Shown piece by piece: positions 41,581 to 50,872 of a stretch of 64,000 nucleotides of DNA. The translations under genes were made by a program, and so were the position numbers. This DNA is from Acidovorax sp. (GTDB lineage Bacteria; Pseudomonadota; Gammaproteobacteria; Burkholderiales; Burkholderiaceae_C), in the NCBI GenBank assembly GCA_031277855.1, contig JAITLO010000022.1:53904-117903 (forward strand), written 5' to 3'. The notes below the pieces were generated by a model. The model made no database searches and was not told the origin of the DNA. It saw only the letters and a program-made list of their open reading frames with translations. Position 1 is the stretch's first letter. Every line of letters begins with the position of its first letter.

Positions 41581-43749
41581 ATGTCTTCCATTCACGCTCC
41601 CAACCGTTTTCTCTCGCCCACCTTGCTGGCCTTGGCTGCAGCAACGGCCTGTGCTTCTGCGTCTGCCCAGCAAGACGCTGCTTCCACCCAAACCCTTTCG
41701 GAAGTAGTGGTCTCCGCTTCCGGCTTTGAGCAAGACATCAAGGAGGCTCCCGCTTCCATCTCTGTCATCTCCCGCAAGGATTTGGAGCAAAAGCGTTTTT
41801 CCAATCTGGCCCAAGCGCTGGAAGACGTGGAGGGCGTCGATGTGGGCGCAGGTACAGACAAGACCGGCGGCCCCAATATCAGCATCCGGGGCATGCCGCC
41901 CGAGTACACATTGGTGCTCATCGATGGACGCCGCCAGAACTCGGCTGGCAATGTCACTCCCAACGATTTCGGCGGCACACAAACCAGCTTTCTGCCGCCC
42001 ATGTCGGCCATCGAACGCATCGAAGTCATCCGGGGCCCCATGTCCACGCTGTATGGCTCTGACGCCATGGGAGGCGTGATCAACATCATCACGCGCAAGG
42101 TGGGCAAGACCTGGGGCGGCTCCCTCAACATGGACTACACCCTGCAGCAGGAGTCGTCCTTTGGCGATACGCATTCGGGCAAGTTCTATCTGAGCGGCCC
42201 CATCAAGGAGGATCTGCTCGGCCTGGCCATTCGTGGCAGCCGCTTCCACCGGGATGCCGCAGACATCAGCTATGTGGACAACAACGGGCAAAGCGTCATC
42301 CCCAGCATGGGCGGCAACCCCGTGAAGTCCACCGTCAACACTGTAGGCGCACGTCTGTCCCTCACGCCCAATCGCCACCACGACATCATTTTGGATATCG
42401 AAACCGGGCGCCAGACCTATGACAACCGGCGCGGGCAACTGGGCTCGCTCACTGGCGGCTATGCCCCAGAGCAAAAATACAACCGGGACCAGTGGAGTCT
42501 GGCCCATACCGGGCGCTATGGCTTTGGTATCTGGGACACCAGCTTTATGGTCAACCAGACCGAGACCATGGGCCGTACTATCCCCGGCGGCACCCCTGGT
42601 GCAGTGGCAGGCGCCCCGCGCACCCTGGAAGTGGAAAGCAAAGTGCTGGACACCAAACTGGTCATGCCCTGGAGCACCCACCTGACCACCCTCGGCGGGC
42701 AATGGTGGGAAGCAGAAATGAAAGACGGTGTGGCCCCCGGACAATTCAAGTTCACGCAAAAAGCCATTTTTGCTGAAGACGAATGGAGCCTGGCCGAGGC
42801 CTTCAAGCTCACCTTGGGTGCACGCTATGACCGGCACAGCATTTTTGGCGGCAAGGTCAGCCCACGCGCCTACGGTGTGTGGCAGGCAGCGCCACAGTGG
42901 ACCGTCAAGGGCGGCGTCAGCCATGGCTACAAAACACCGCGTGTGGAGCAACTGGCTCCAGGTATCAATGGCTTTGGCAACCAGGGCAAGACCCCACTGG
43001 TGGGCAGCCCCAATCTGAAGCCAGAAACCAGCCGCAGCACCGAACTGGGCATCTATTTCGACAATACCCAAGGCTTTGGCTTTAACGCCATGCTGTTCAA
43101 CAACGACTTCAAGGACAAAATCACCAGCGGCCCGGGCATTCCAAATTGCAACTGGCAAGGAAGCCCGAACAGGCCTGGCTGCTTGGATGTTGGCAGCCAC
43201 CCCATCTGGGATAAAGAGGTAGACATGTTTGGCCAGCAGGTCAACGTAGACAAAGCCAATACACGCGGCCTGGAGCTTGGCACGCGCTACACCTTCAATC
43301 CCCAGTGGAGCACCAGCGCCAATTACACCTACACCAAGAGCAAGCAGCAAAGCGGGCTCAACCAGGGCAAGCCTTTGACTGACACCCCCAAGCATGCACT
43401 GAATGCACGCCTGGACTGGAAGCCCTCGGCGCAATGGAGTGCCTGGCTGCGCGCGGAATATCGCAGCGAGCGCTACCGCGACCCCGGAACTTCTGCCAGC
43501 ACCATTGCTGCAGCCCAAGTGTTGGGAGACTACAAGGCCTACACCCAGTTCCACCTGGGTGGCAGCTACCGCGTCACGCCCAAGTTCACCATCAATGCTG
43601 CCGTCTACAACCTGTTCAACAAGGACTTTGTGGACTACGGCGCATATCAGTATGCGGACAAGAAGGGCCCCGTCTCCGCTTACGGCAACCGCTATCGCAA
43701 CCCATTGGAGGGCCGACGTCTGTGGATTTCGGCCAACTACGAGTTCTAA
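41581..43749 (+). CDS. TonB-dependent siderophore receptor, CirA/colicin I receptor-like
   Basis: 722 residues. Signal peptide ends near ASASA-QQD; the TonB box is probably TLSEVVVSA. The plug has GGPNISIRGMPPEYTLVLIDGRRQ and RGPMSTLYGSDAMGGVINIITRK, the CirA/IrgA branch pattern. The barrel contains GYKTPRVEQLAPG and ends LWISANYEF with a C-terminal Phe. Catecholate degradation products or colicin-type ligands are typical substrates. An upstream Fur box and a downstream terminator define a single-gene iron-repressed unit. Confidence 0.88.
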   Translation: MSSIHAPNRFLSPTLLALAAATACASASAQQDAASTQTLSEVVVSASGFEQDIKEAPASISVISRKDLEQKRFSNLAQALEDVEGVDVGAGTDKTGGPNISIRGMPPEYTLVLIDGRRQNSAGNVTPNDFGGTQTSFLPPMSAIERIEVIRGPMSTLYGSDAMGGVINIITRKVGKTWGGSLNMDYTLQQESSFGDTHSGKFYLSGPIKEDLLGLAIRGSRFHRDAADISYVDNNGQSVIPSMGGNPVKSTVNTVGARLSLTPNRHHDIILDIETGRQTYDNRRGQLGSLTGGYAPEQKYNRDQWSLAHTGRYGFGIWDTSFMVNQTETMGRTIPGGTPGAVAGAPRTLEVESKVLDTKLVMPWSTHLTTLGGQWWEAEMKDGVAPGQFKFTQKAIFAEDEWSLAEAFKLTLGARYDRHSIFGGKVSPRAYGVWQAAPQWTVKGGVSHGYKTPRVEQLAPGINGFGNQGKTPLVGSPNLKPETSRSTELGIYFDNTQGFGFNAMLFNNDFKDKITSGPGIPNCNWQGSPNRPGCLDVGSHPIWDKEVDMFGQQVNVDKANTRGLELGTRYTFNPQWSTSANYTYTKSKQQSGLNQGKPLTDTPKHALNARLDWKPSAQWSAWLRAEYRSERYRDPGTSASTIAAAQVLGDYKAYTQFHLGGSYRVTPKFTINAAVYNLFNKDFVDYGAYQYADKKGPVSAYGNRYRNPLEGRRLWISANYEF

Positions 43750-43766
43750 ACGCGGACGCGATGTAA

Positions 43767-43793
43767 AAAAAGGGAGGCCATGCCTCCCTTTTT
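43767..43793. terminator. Bidirectional intrinsic terminator
   Basis: AAAAAGGGAGGC, loop CAT, GCCTCCCTTTTT: a perfect 12-bp stem with A- and T-tracts. It separates the convergent CirA-like and FKBP genes. Confidence 0.92.
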
Positions 43794-43811
43794 GCGTTTT
43801 ACCGTCTTGGC

Positions 43812-44234
43812 TTACTTGCCATTGATGCCCAGCAACTCCACCTCGAACATCAGCGTGGCGTTCGGTGGAATCACCCGGCCTGCCCCACGGCTGCCATAGG
43901 CAATGCCGGGCGGGCAGGTCAGGCGGGCCTTGCCGCCCACCTTCATCTTCTGCACGCCCTCGGTCCAGCAGGGAATCACGCCATTCAGGGGGAACTCGAT
44001 GGGCTCGCCCCGGGCGATGGAGCTGTCAAAGTCCTTGCCGGTATCGGGAAAGTAGCCGCGGTAATGCACCTTGACCTTGTCGCTGGCCTTGGGGCTGGGG
44101 CCTGTGCCCTCCTTCAGGCTTTCAAAGACCAGGCCGCTGGCCGTGGTGACGGGCTGGGGCAAGGGCTGGGCCAGCGCATGGCCAGCCAGCAAAGCGCCCA
44201 TCAAGCAGGCAGCGCCTGCAATGCGTGTGAACAT
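43812..44234 (-). CDS. FKBP-type peptidyl-prolyl isomerase, secreted
   Basis: 140 residues from the ATG at 44234, preceded by GGAG. A signal peptide (MFTRIAGAACLMGALLAGHALA) is followed by a single FKBP domain with VHYRGYFPDTGKDFDSS, GVIPCWTEGVQKMKVGGKARL and PPGIAYGSRGAG..IPPNATLMFEVELL. The pocket Trp and Tyr residues are retained. It catalyses cis-trans isomerisation of prolyl bonds in periplasmic proteins. The frame is open upstream through repeat copy D, but the signal peptide and ribosome binding site fix the start. Confidence 0.92.
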   Translation of the reverse strand: MFTRIAGAACLMGALLAGHALAQPLPQPVTTASGLVFESLKEGTGPSPKASDKVKVHYRGYFPDTGKDFDSSIARGEPIEFPLNGVIPCWTEGVQKMKVGGKARLTCPPGIAYGSRGAGRVIPPNATLMFEVELLGINGK

Positions 44235-44261
44235 GGTTTTTTCTCCAATCTGATGCCCAAG

Positions 44262-44300
44262 CAATCGGTAAGCGCTTGAGCAGCTATCAAAAATTAGCAA
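44262..44300. repeat. Short AGCGCTTG...AGCTATCAAAA element
   Basis: TAAGCGCTTGAGCAGCTATCAAAAATTAGC resembles the hairpin-plus-tail at 18378-18412. It lies between the FKBP gene and repeat copy D. The assignment to one family rests on two short matches and is tentative. Confidence 0.4.
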
Positions 44301-44318
44301 CACCCCTCTGCCGCATGC

Positions 44319-44427
44319 CGAGCCCCTTTCGCCAGGGCACCGCGCAAGGGCCGCCCCGCAGCGCTGGTGCCGTCCCCCTCCATCGCGTAGCGATAGAGAG
44401 GGGGAAGACGCGCAGCGTCTCAGGGGG
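44319..44427 (+). repeat. CCCTGAG intergenic hairpin repeat, copy D
   Basis: The most regular copy: CGAGCCCCTTTCGCCAGGGC, CACCGCGCAAGGGCCGCC, GCTGGTGCCGTCCCCCTCC, ATCGCGTAGCGAT and GAGAGGGGGAAGACGC, ending in CTCAGGGGG. CCCCCTC pairs with GAGGGGG, and ATCGC pairs with GCGAT inside the loop. Its CTCAGGGGG end overlaps the aminotransferase gene and supplies its last codons and stop (44420-44422). Confidence 0.88.
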
Positions 44428-45559
44428 TGTTTATCTTTTCCAACGCATCCCGCAAATGCCCCACCGTGCGATCCACGTTGTGCCATTTTTCCAGACCGAA
44501 CAGGCCGATGCGGAAGGTCTGGAAGTCCGGGCCTTCGTCACACATCAGTGGCACGCCCGATGCTGTTTGCAGACCTACGGCCAAAAAGGCCTTGCCGTTT
44601 TGAATCTCGGGGTTGGTGGTGTAGCTCACCACCACGCCAGGGGCCTTGAAGCCACCGCCAGCCACGCTGGGAAAGCCGTGCGACTCCAGCAGCTTGCGCA
44701 CCTTGTCGCCCAGGGCAATCTGCTCTTCACGCACCTTCTCAAAGCCGTAGGCACGGGTTTCCAGCATCACATCGCGCAGGCGCACCAGGGCGTCGGTAGG
44801 CAGCGTGGTGTGGTAGGCGTGCTGGCCTTTTTCGTAGCCTTCGGCAATCAGCATCCACTTCTTCAGATCGCAAGAGAAGCTGGAGCTTTGCGTGGACTCT
44901 ATGGCCTCGCGCGCACGCTGCGACAGCATCACCATGGCGCAGCAGGGCGAGCTGCTCCAGCCTTTTTGCGGTGCGCTGATCAGCACGTCGACGCCGGTTT
45001 TTTCCATGTCCACCCACATGGCGCCGGAGGCCACGCAGTCCAGCACCATCAGCGCGCCCACTTCATGGGCGGCCTCGGCAATGGTGCGGATGTACTCGTC
45101 GGGCAGCATGATGCCGCTGGCGGTTTCCACATGCGGGGCAAACACCACTTTGGGGCGGTGGGTGCGAATGGCATCGGCCACATCCTGGGCCGGGCATGGG
45201 GTCCAGGGGTCCTGGCTGCCGGTGCCCTGCTTGCGTGCCTTGCAGACCACGGCGCCGCCACCCAGGCCGAAGTTGCCGGCCTCGAAGATCTGCGTCCAGC
45301 GGTAGCTGAACCAGCCGTTGCGCACGATCAGCACCTTCTGGTTGTTGGCAAACTGGCGCGCCACGGCTTCCATGCCGAAGGTGCCGCTACCGGGCACCAG
45401 CACGGCGGTGTGGGCCTTGTAGACCTCTTTGAGCATGCCCAGGATGTCCTGCATCACGCCGGTAAAGCGTTTGGACATGTGGTTGAGCGCACGGTCGGTG
45501 TAGACCACCGAGAATTCCAGCAGACCATCGGGGTCGATATCGGGCAAAAGTCCGGGCAT
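44420..45559 (-). CDS. Class V PLP-dependent aminotransferase
   Basis: 379 residues. The PLP lysine is K199 in SAPQKGWSSSPCCA. Other class V features are VLVPGSGTFGMEAVARQF near the N-terminus, LMVLDCVASGAMWVDM (PLP Asp) and FRIGLFGL near the C-terminus. It resembles the alanine/serine-glyoxylate aminotransferase group, so a role in glyoxylate detoxification or serine metabolism is plausible; the donor is unknown. The TGA stop falls inside the terminal CCCCCTGAG of repeat copy D. It lies downstream of the carboxylase gene on the same strand with a 154-bp gap. Confidence 0.85.
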   Translation of the reverse strand: MPGLLPDIDPDGLLEFSVVYTDRALNHMSKRFTGVMQDILGMLKEVYKAHTAVLVPGSGTFGMEAVARQFANNQKVLIVRNGWFSYRWTQIFEAGNFGLGGGAVVCKARKQGTGSQDPWTPCPAQDVADAIRTHRPKVVFAPHVETASGIMLPDEYIRTIAEAAHEVGALMVLDCVASGAMWVDMEKTGVDVLISAPQKGWSSSPCCAMVMLSQRAREAIESTQSSSFSCDLKKWMLIAEGYEKGQHAYHTTLPTDALVRLRDVMLETRAYGFEKVREEQIALGDKVRKLLESHGFPSVAGGGFKAPGVVVSYTTNPEIQNGKAFLAVGLQTASGVPLMCDEGPDFQTFRIGLFGLEKWHNVDRTVGHLRDALEKINTP

Positions 45560-45713
45560 AGGCTTTATCTCCAGTCACATGGGCCGCGCGCCGTTGTCCG
45601 GCACGTCGGCCACTGCCGCATCCGGTGCGGCCAAATATTGCATTGAGATTTTCAGCTTAGCATGGGACGCGGTGCCCGCAGCCTGCACCAGCGGACGGCG
45701 CCTGCCGCTGCGG

Positions 45714-48700
45714 CTACCAGGTGTCCACAAAGCGACCGGACTCGCTGCGCAATGCGGCCCCCGCCAGCCCGCGCACCAGCCAGGCGCGGGTGTCGGCCGG
45801 GTCGATGACGGCGTCGATCTCCAGGGTGCTGGCCATGTGCAGTGCCTCGCCATGGGCGTATTGCTGGGCCAGCAGCTTTTGGAACAGGGCCTCGCGCTCG
45901 GGGCCTTCGGCCAGGGCCTCCAGCTCCTTGCGATACCCCAGGCGCACCGCGCCTTCCAGCCCCATGGCGCCGAATTCGCCCGTGGGCCAGGCCACGTTGA
46001 AAACCGGCGCATGAAAGCCACCCGCCGTCATGCCCATGGCACCCAGGCCATAGCCTTTGCGCAGCACCACGCTGAAATACGGCACGCGCAGCTTGGCGGC
46101 GGTGACAAACAGGCGGCTGACATGGCGCACCTGGGCCGTTTTTTCGATCTCTGGCCCCACCATAAAGCCAGGGGTGTCCACCAGGCTGACCATGGCAATG
46201 CCATGCGCGTTGCACAGCTGCATAAAGCGCGCGGCCTTGTCGGCGGCATCGGCGTCTATGGCCCCGCCCAGATGTGAGGGGTTGTTGGCCAGCAGCCCCA
46301 CGGGCCGGCCCTCTATGCGCCCCAGCGCGGTGTGGATGCCCACGCCAAAGCCGGTGCGCAGCGGCAGCAGGCTGCCCTCATCCACCACATGCTGCATGGC
46401 CTGGCGCGTGTCATAGGCGCGCAGGCGATTCTCGGGCACCACATGGCGCAGGGCGCGCGCATCGGGCGCGCGCCAGTCACGGGCCCGCCCCTGGAAGAAG
46501 GAGAGGTAATGCTTGGCCGCGGCCACGGCCTGGACTTCGTCTTCCACCAGGATATCAATCACGCCATTGGCATGCTGCACGCCGCTGGGGCCAATGTGCT
46601 CGGGCTTGAAGACACCCAGGCCACCGCCCTCGATCATGGCCGGCCCGCCCATGCCTATGGTGCTGGCGCGTGTGGCGATGATGACGTCGCTGCACCCCAA
46701 GAGCGCCGCATTGCCGGCAAAGCAGCGCCCATGCGCAATGCCCACCACGGGCACCTGGCCGGACAGTGCCGCATAGGCCGCAAAAGTGTGCACATGCAGG
46801 CCGGCTACCACCGGCATATCGGTATCACCAGGGCGGCCACCGCCGCCTTCAGCAAAAAGCACCACGGGCAGGCGCTGCTGCAGGGCCACCCCCAGCATGC
46901 GGTCGGTCTTGGCGTGGTTGCGCATGCCTTGCGTGCCGGCCAGCACGGTGGCGTCATAGGCCATGACCACGGTGCGCGCTTTGTCCTCACCGCACTGCGC
47001 GCTGTTGATGCTGCCTATGCCGGTGACCATGCCGTCTGCCGGGGTGTTGGCCACCAGGTCCTCCATGCTGCGCCGGCGCGTTTGCGCGGCAATCGCCAGC
47101 GCGCCGTATTCGATAAAGCTGCCCGCGTCGCACAGCTCGGCAATGTTCTCGCGCGCGCTGCGCCCCCCCTGGGCATGGCGCTTGGCCATGGCCTCGGGCC
47201 GGGCCGCATCCAGTGTGAAGGCGTGGCGGTCGATCACGCGCTGCAGATCGGCGCGGATATGGCCCGGGTCTTGCGCCTGCTGCGCGGCCTGGGCAGTGCC
47301 CGCCCCGCCCTCCACGGCATCGAGCAGCAGCAGGGCCTGGTCTTGCGCCACATAGGCACCAGCATCGGCCAGCAGGTCTGCAATGCGCCCTGCATGCGGG
47401 GCGCACAGCACATGTTCCATCTTCATGGCTTCGAGCACGCCCAGCTCGGCGCCCTGGGCCACCACATCACCCACGGCCACGCTCCACTGCAGCACGCGCG
47501 CCGGCATGGGGGCCAGCACTGCGTTTTCAGGAGCTGGCTGTGCAGTATCTGCGGGCGATGCAGAGAGATTTCTATCAACATCCGTTTCAGCACGCGCACT
47601 GGCAGCTCTCTTTTCGGCTTGCTCTGCGGCAGCCACCAGCGCGGGCAAGACCTCTTCCAACCAGCGCGTGTGCACGTTCTGGCTGTCCATCTCCGGCCGC
47701 TGGGCCAGGGCCTGCAGCAGCGGCAAATTGGTGGGCAGGCCTGCAATGCGGCACTCGGCCAGCGCACGGCGCGAACGCGCCAGCACATCGGCAAAGCGCG
47801 GCGAATGGCTGTGGACGATGAGCTTGGCCAACAGCGTGTCGTAATGCGGCGAGGGCGCCACGCCCACACGCGCATGGCTGTCTATGCGCATGCCGGGGCC
47901 GGCGGGCCAGTCCAGCTGGCTGACGCGCCCGCTGCCCGCCGTGGCCGCGCCCTGGGCATCCAGGGTTTCAGCATTGATGCGCCACTGCATGGCATAGCCG
48001 CGCGGCGCCGGGGCCGTACCCAGGCCCAATTCACCCAGATGCTCGCCGGCCGCAATGCGGATCTGGGCCTGGACCAGGTCCACGCCAAACACCTCTTCGG
48101 TGATGGTGTGCTCCACCTGCAGACGCGGATTGGCCTCGATGAACACATAGGGCAGGTCTTGCGAGGCCATGTCGACCAGAAACTCAAAGGTGCCCAGGCT
48201 TTCATAGCGGATGTGTGATGCCAGCGCCTGCGCGTCGCGGGTGATGCGCTGGCGCAGCGCCTCGCTCAGGCTGGGGCTGGGCGCGATCTCCACCAGCTTT
48301 TGAAAACGCCGCTGCAGCGTGCATTCGCGCTCGCCCAGTGCCACGGGCCATTCGCTGCCGTCGCCCAGCAGCTGAATCTCGATATGGCGCGCCCCCGTCA
48401 TCAAGCGTTCCACATAAACGCCATCCACCCCAAAGGCGGCGCGCGCCTCGCTGCGGCAGCGCGCGTAGGCTGCAGGCAGGTCTTGGGCCTGCAACACGGC
48501 GCGCATGCCACGCCCACCGCCGCCGCCAATGGCCTTGACCATGATGCCGGGCGCACCTGCGGCCTGCTGGGCCGCGAAAAAGGCCTGGGCCTGCTCCAGG
48601 CTCACGGCCTCGCTACTGCCGGGCATCACCGGCACGCCGCATTCCAGCGCCAGCGCACGCGCCCTGGCCTTGTCGCCCAGCAGGGCCAGCTGCTGCGGTG

Positions 48701-49013
48701 TGGGGCCGATAAAGCGCAGGCCCGCATCCGCACAGGCCTGGGCAAAGCCCGCGTGTTCGCTCAAAAAACCGTAGCCGGGGTGGATGGCATCGCAGCCGCT
48801 CGCGCGCGCAATGCGCAGCAGGTTCTCGCCATCCAGATAGGCTGCGGGGCCGCTGGCGCCCAGGGCCTGGGCCGCATCGGCCGCCCGCACATGGGGGGCC
48901 TGGGCGTCGTCGTCCGCATACACGGCCAGGCTGGCAATGCCCAGCTCGTTCAAGGCCCGCACAATGCGCAGCGCGATTTCGCCACGGTTGGCGATGAGTA
49001 CTTTTTCAAACAT
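45714..49013 (-). CDS. Single-chain acyl-CoA carboxylase (biotin carboxylase, BCCP and carboxyltransferase fused)
   Basis: 1099 residues. Residues 1 to about 450 are biotin carboxylase: FEKVLIANRGEIALRI, the ATP-grasp loop GGGGGRGMR, and FIEANPRLQVEHTITEEV. After a lower-complexity linker (about 470-505) comes the biotin carrier domain with LEAMKMEH, biotinylated at K531. Residues about 590-1099 form both carboxyltransferase halves, with oxyanion glycines in EGGGGRPGD and IEGRPVGLLANNPSHLGGAIDADAADKAARF. Usual enzymes split these over two or three chains; the fused order matches the homohexameric long-chain acyl-CoA carboxylases. The substrate is unknown. It lies 84 bp after an acyl-CoA ligase gene, suggesting acyl-CoA activation followed by carboxylation. 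Confidence 0.9.
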   Translation of the reverse strand: MFEKVLIANRGEIALRIVRALNELGIASLAVYADDDAQAPHVRAADAAQALGASGPAAYLDGENLLRIARASGCDAIHPGYGFLSEHAGFAQACADAGLRFIGPTPQQLALLGDKARARALALECGVPVMPGSSEAVSLEQAQAFFAAQQAAGAPGIMVKAIGGGGGRGMRAVLQAQDLPAAYARCRSEARAAFGVDGVYVERLMTGARHIEIQLLGDGSEWPVALGERECTLQRRFQKLVEIAPSPSLSEALRQRITRDAQALASHIRYESLGTFEFLVDMASQDLPYVFIEANPRLQVEHTITEEVFGVDLVQAQIRIAAGEHLGELGLGTAPAPRGYAMQWRINAETLDAQGAATAGSGRVSQLDWPAGPGMRIDSHARVGVAPSPHYDTLLAKLIVHSHSPRFADVLARSRRALAECRIAGLPTNLPLLQALAQRPEMDSQNVHTRWLEEVLPALVAAAEQAEKRAASARAETDVDRNLSASPADTAQPAPENAVLAPMPARVLQWSVAVGDVVAQGAELGVLEAMKMEHVLCAPHAGRIADLLADAGAYVAQDQALLLLDAVEGGAGTAQAAQQAQDPGHIRADLQRVIDRHAFTLDAARPEAMAKRHAQGGRSARENIAELCDAGSFIEYGALAIAAQTRRRSMEDLVANTPADGMVTGIGSINSAQCGEDKARTVVMAYDATVLAGTQGMRNHAKTDRMLGVALQQRLPVVLFAEGGGGRPGDTDMPVVAGLHVHTFAAYAALSGQVPVVGIAHGRCFAGNAALLGCSDVIIATRASTIGMGGPAMIEGGGLGVFKPEHIGPSGVQHANGVIDILVEDEVQAVAAAKHYLSFFQGRARDWRAPDARALRHVVPENRLRAYDTRQAMQHVVDEGSLLPLRTGFGVGIHTALGRIEGRPVGLLANNPSHLGGAIDADAADKAARFMQLCNAHGIAMVSLVDTPGFMVGPEIEKTAQVRHVSRLFVTAAKLRVPYFSVVLRKGYGLGAMGMTAGGFHAPVFNVAWPTGEFGAMGLEGAVRLGYRKELEALAEGPEREALFQKLLAQQYAHGEALHMASTLEIDAVIDPADTRAWLVRGLAGAALRSESGRFVDTW

Positions 49014-49097
49014 TCGATTTCCTATTCAGCGGCGCATGGCACCCACGCTTGCCAGCAGCATTCAACGCCCCCTTCAGGGAAGGGAGCCAGCCAGGGC

Positions 49098-50708
49098 TCA
49101 GGGGATATCGCGCAGCAAACGCCGTAGAACTTTGCCTGCACCGGTGGCCGGCAGCGCATCGATAAAACGCAGCTCGCGCGGCGCCTTGTAGCTGGCCATG
49201 CTCTGCTTGGCCCATTGCAGCAGCGCCTCGGCCTCCACATGCTGGCCCGGTTTGGTGACGATGAAGGCGCGCACGGTTTCGCCCTTTTCGGCATCGGGCA
49301 CGCCGATGACGGCGGCCTGGGCCACAGCCGGGTGCTTGACCAGAATGGTTTCCACCTCTTCGGGGAACACGCTATAGCCCGAGACCTTGATCATTTCCTT
49401 GAAGCGGCCGATGAAGGTGAGGTAGCCATCGGCGTCCATCTTGCCCATGTCACCGGTATGCACCCAGCCGTCTTTCAGGGTCTGGGCCGTGGCCTCAGGC
49501 TTGTTCCAATAGCCTTTGAAGTTGCCCGGGCCGCGCACGATGATTTCGCCCACCTCGCCGGCGGGTAGCGGCTCACCGCTCAGGGAGTCAATGATGCGAA
49601 TCTCATTGCCCGCCACCGGCTTGCCATGCGTGCCCCAGCGTATGGCGTCCATGGGCATGGTGGTGTCCATGGTGTGGGTCTCTGACAAGCCATAGGCCGC
49701 CTCGCAGGAAATGCAATCGGGCGCGAGCTGGCGCCACTGCTGGGCCAGCGCCTCGGTATAGGCAATGCCAAAGCTGGTGACGGTGTTGCGGCGCAGCGAG
49801 CTTAAATCCATGCTCTGCACACCGGGCAGCTGCATCACGGCCACGTTCATGGGCGCAATGCTGTACCACCAGCTCACGCGGTAGCGCTCTATGGCCTGGG
49901 CCACGGCCAGCGGATCAAAGCGGTAGAGCAGCACGCAGGCCGCGCCGGCCTGCACCGGCATGTTCACCCCCATGGACATGCCGGCAATGTGATAGAGCGG
50001 CGCCACGGCCAGCAGCATGTCCTGCGCGCCCACCTGGCTGGCCTGGCAGGCTGCTGCCGTCTTGCTGGCGGCGTTGGCAAAGCTCAGCATGGCGCCCTTG
50101 GGAAGGCCGGTGGTGCCGGAGGTGTAGGTCATCAGCGCCACATCGTCCATGCCAACTTCAACAGGCGCAGGCCTGGCGCCGCTGTGCATCACCTCCCAGA
50201 AGGATTCCACGCCCTGCGGCAGGGGCTGCACCGGCGCTTGCAATTCGGCCGGCAGCGGCAGCGTGGGCACCTCGGGCAACCAGTCCGCATAGCGCACGGC
50301 CAGCACATGCTGCAACGCCGTGCTGCTGCGCACCTGCTCCACGATGGGCTGCAGCACATCGGCGGCGATGATGGTGCGCGCCTGCAGATCCCCCAGCTGG
50401 TAGGCCAGCTCATGTTCCTTGTTCAGCGGGCCGCAGGGGCAGACGATGGCGCCCGCCTTTTGCACACCGTAGTGGGCCACGATGTACTGGGGGCAGTTGT
50501 TCATGAACAGCGCCACGGGCTCGCCTTGTTGCACGCCCAGGGTTTGCAAATGCGCCGCCACGGCGTCGCTGGCATCGTCCAGCTGCCGCCAGCTGATGTG
50601 CGTGCCATACCAGATATAGGCCGTGGCCTCGGGCTGCTGGCGCGCGTTGCGACGCAGGGCCTGGTGTAGAGCCTGGGGCAAGTGCATCTGGGGCTGTGAA
50701 TCTGCCAT
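49098..50708 (-). CDS. AMP-dependent acyl-CoA synthetase/ligase
   Basis: 536 residues from the ATG at 50708, with GGAGA seven bases before it. ANL-superfamily motifs are MTYTSGTTGLPKGAM (P-loop), AAYGLSETHT (adenine and acyl site), DGWVHTGDMGKMDADGYLTFIGR (hinge) and the catalytic Lys near the end in GKVLRRLL. It activates a carboxylic acid to acyl-AMP and then acyl-CoA. The chain length is not evident; relatives act on medium/long-chain fatty or cyclic acids. First gene of a minus-strand unit with the carboxylase, and divergent from a TetR gene. The stop codon lies in CCCCTGAGCCC, similar to the end of the intergenic repeat. Confidence 0.9.
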   Translation of the reverse strand: MADSQPQMHLPQALHQALRRNARQQPEATAYIWYGTHISWRQLDDASDAVAAHLQTLGVQQGEPVALFMNNCPQYIVAHYGVQKAGAIVCPCGPLNKEHELAYQLGDLQARTIIAADVLQPIVEQVRSSTALQHVLAVRYADWLPEVPTLPLPAELQAPVQPLPQGVESFWEVMHSGARPAPVEVGMDDVALMTYTSGTTGLPKGAMLSFANAASKTAAACQASQVGAQDMLLAVAPLYHIAGMSMGVNMPVQAGAACVLLYRFDPLAVAQAIERYRVSWWYSIAPMNVAVMQLPGVQSMDLSSLRRNTVTSFGIAYTEALAQQWRQLAPDCISCEAAYGLSETHTMDTTMPMDAIRWGTHGKPVAGNEIRIIDSLSGEPLPAGEVGEIIVRGPGNFKGYWNKPEATAQTLKDGWVHTGDMGKMDADGYLTFIGRFKEMIKVSGYSVFPEEVETILVKHPAVAQAAVIGVPDAEKGETVRAFIVTKPGQHVEAEALLQWAKQSMASYKAPRELRFIDALPATGAGKVLRRLLRDIP

Positions 50709-50811
50709 GCTTGTCTCCTGGGTGTATTGGGACCACGCGAGGTCTGGCACGGTATGTTCCATGCTGCCAGGGACGGCGTCTGCCTTGTCCCGCCTCGCTT
50801 GTTTTTTAATA

Positions 50812-50848
50812 TATACCCAGCGGTAGAATAAAACTACCCACTGGTATA
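50812..50848. promoter_or_regulatory. Candidate TetR operator between the ligase and tetR genes
   Basis: TATACCCAGCGGTAG (50812-50826) and CTACCCACTGGTATA (50834-50848) form an imperfect inverted repeat with 11 of 15 positions matching around AATAAAA. It lies in an AT-rich gap between divergent genes and ends 24 bp before the regulator's preferred start, the classic place for auto-repression. Confidence 0.55.
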
Positions 50849-50872
50849 ACCTAGATGACACGGAGCCAGCGC

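Noticed and set aside
46332..48218. A 628-codon open frame on the plus strand
   Set aside because: Antisense to the acyl-CoA carboxylase, whose motifs are complete; the plus-strand translation has the His/Gln/Arg-rich look of a shadow frame.
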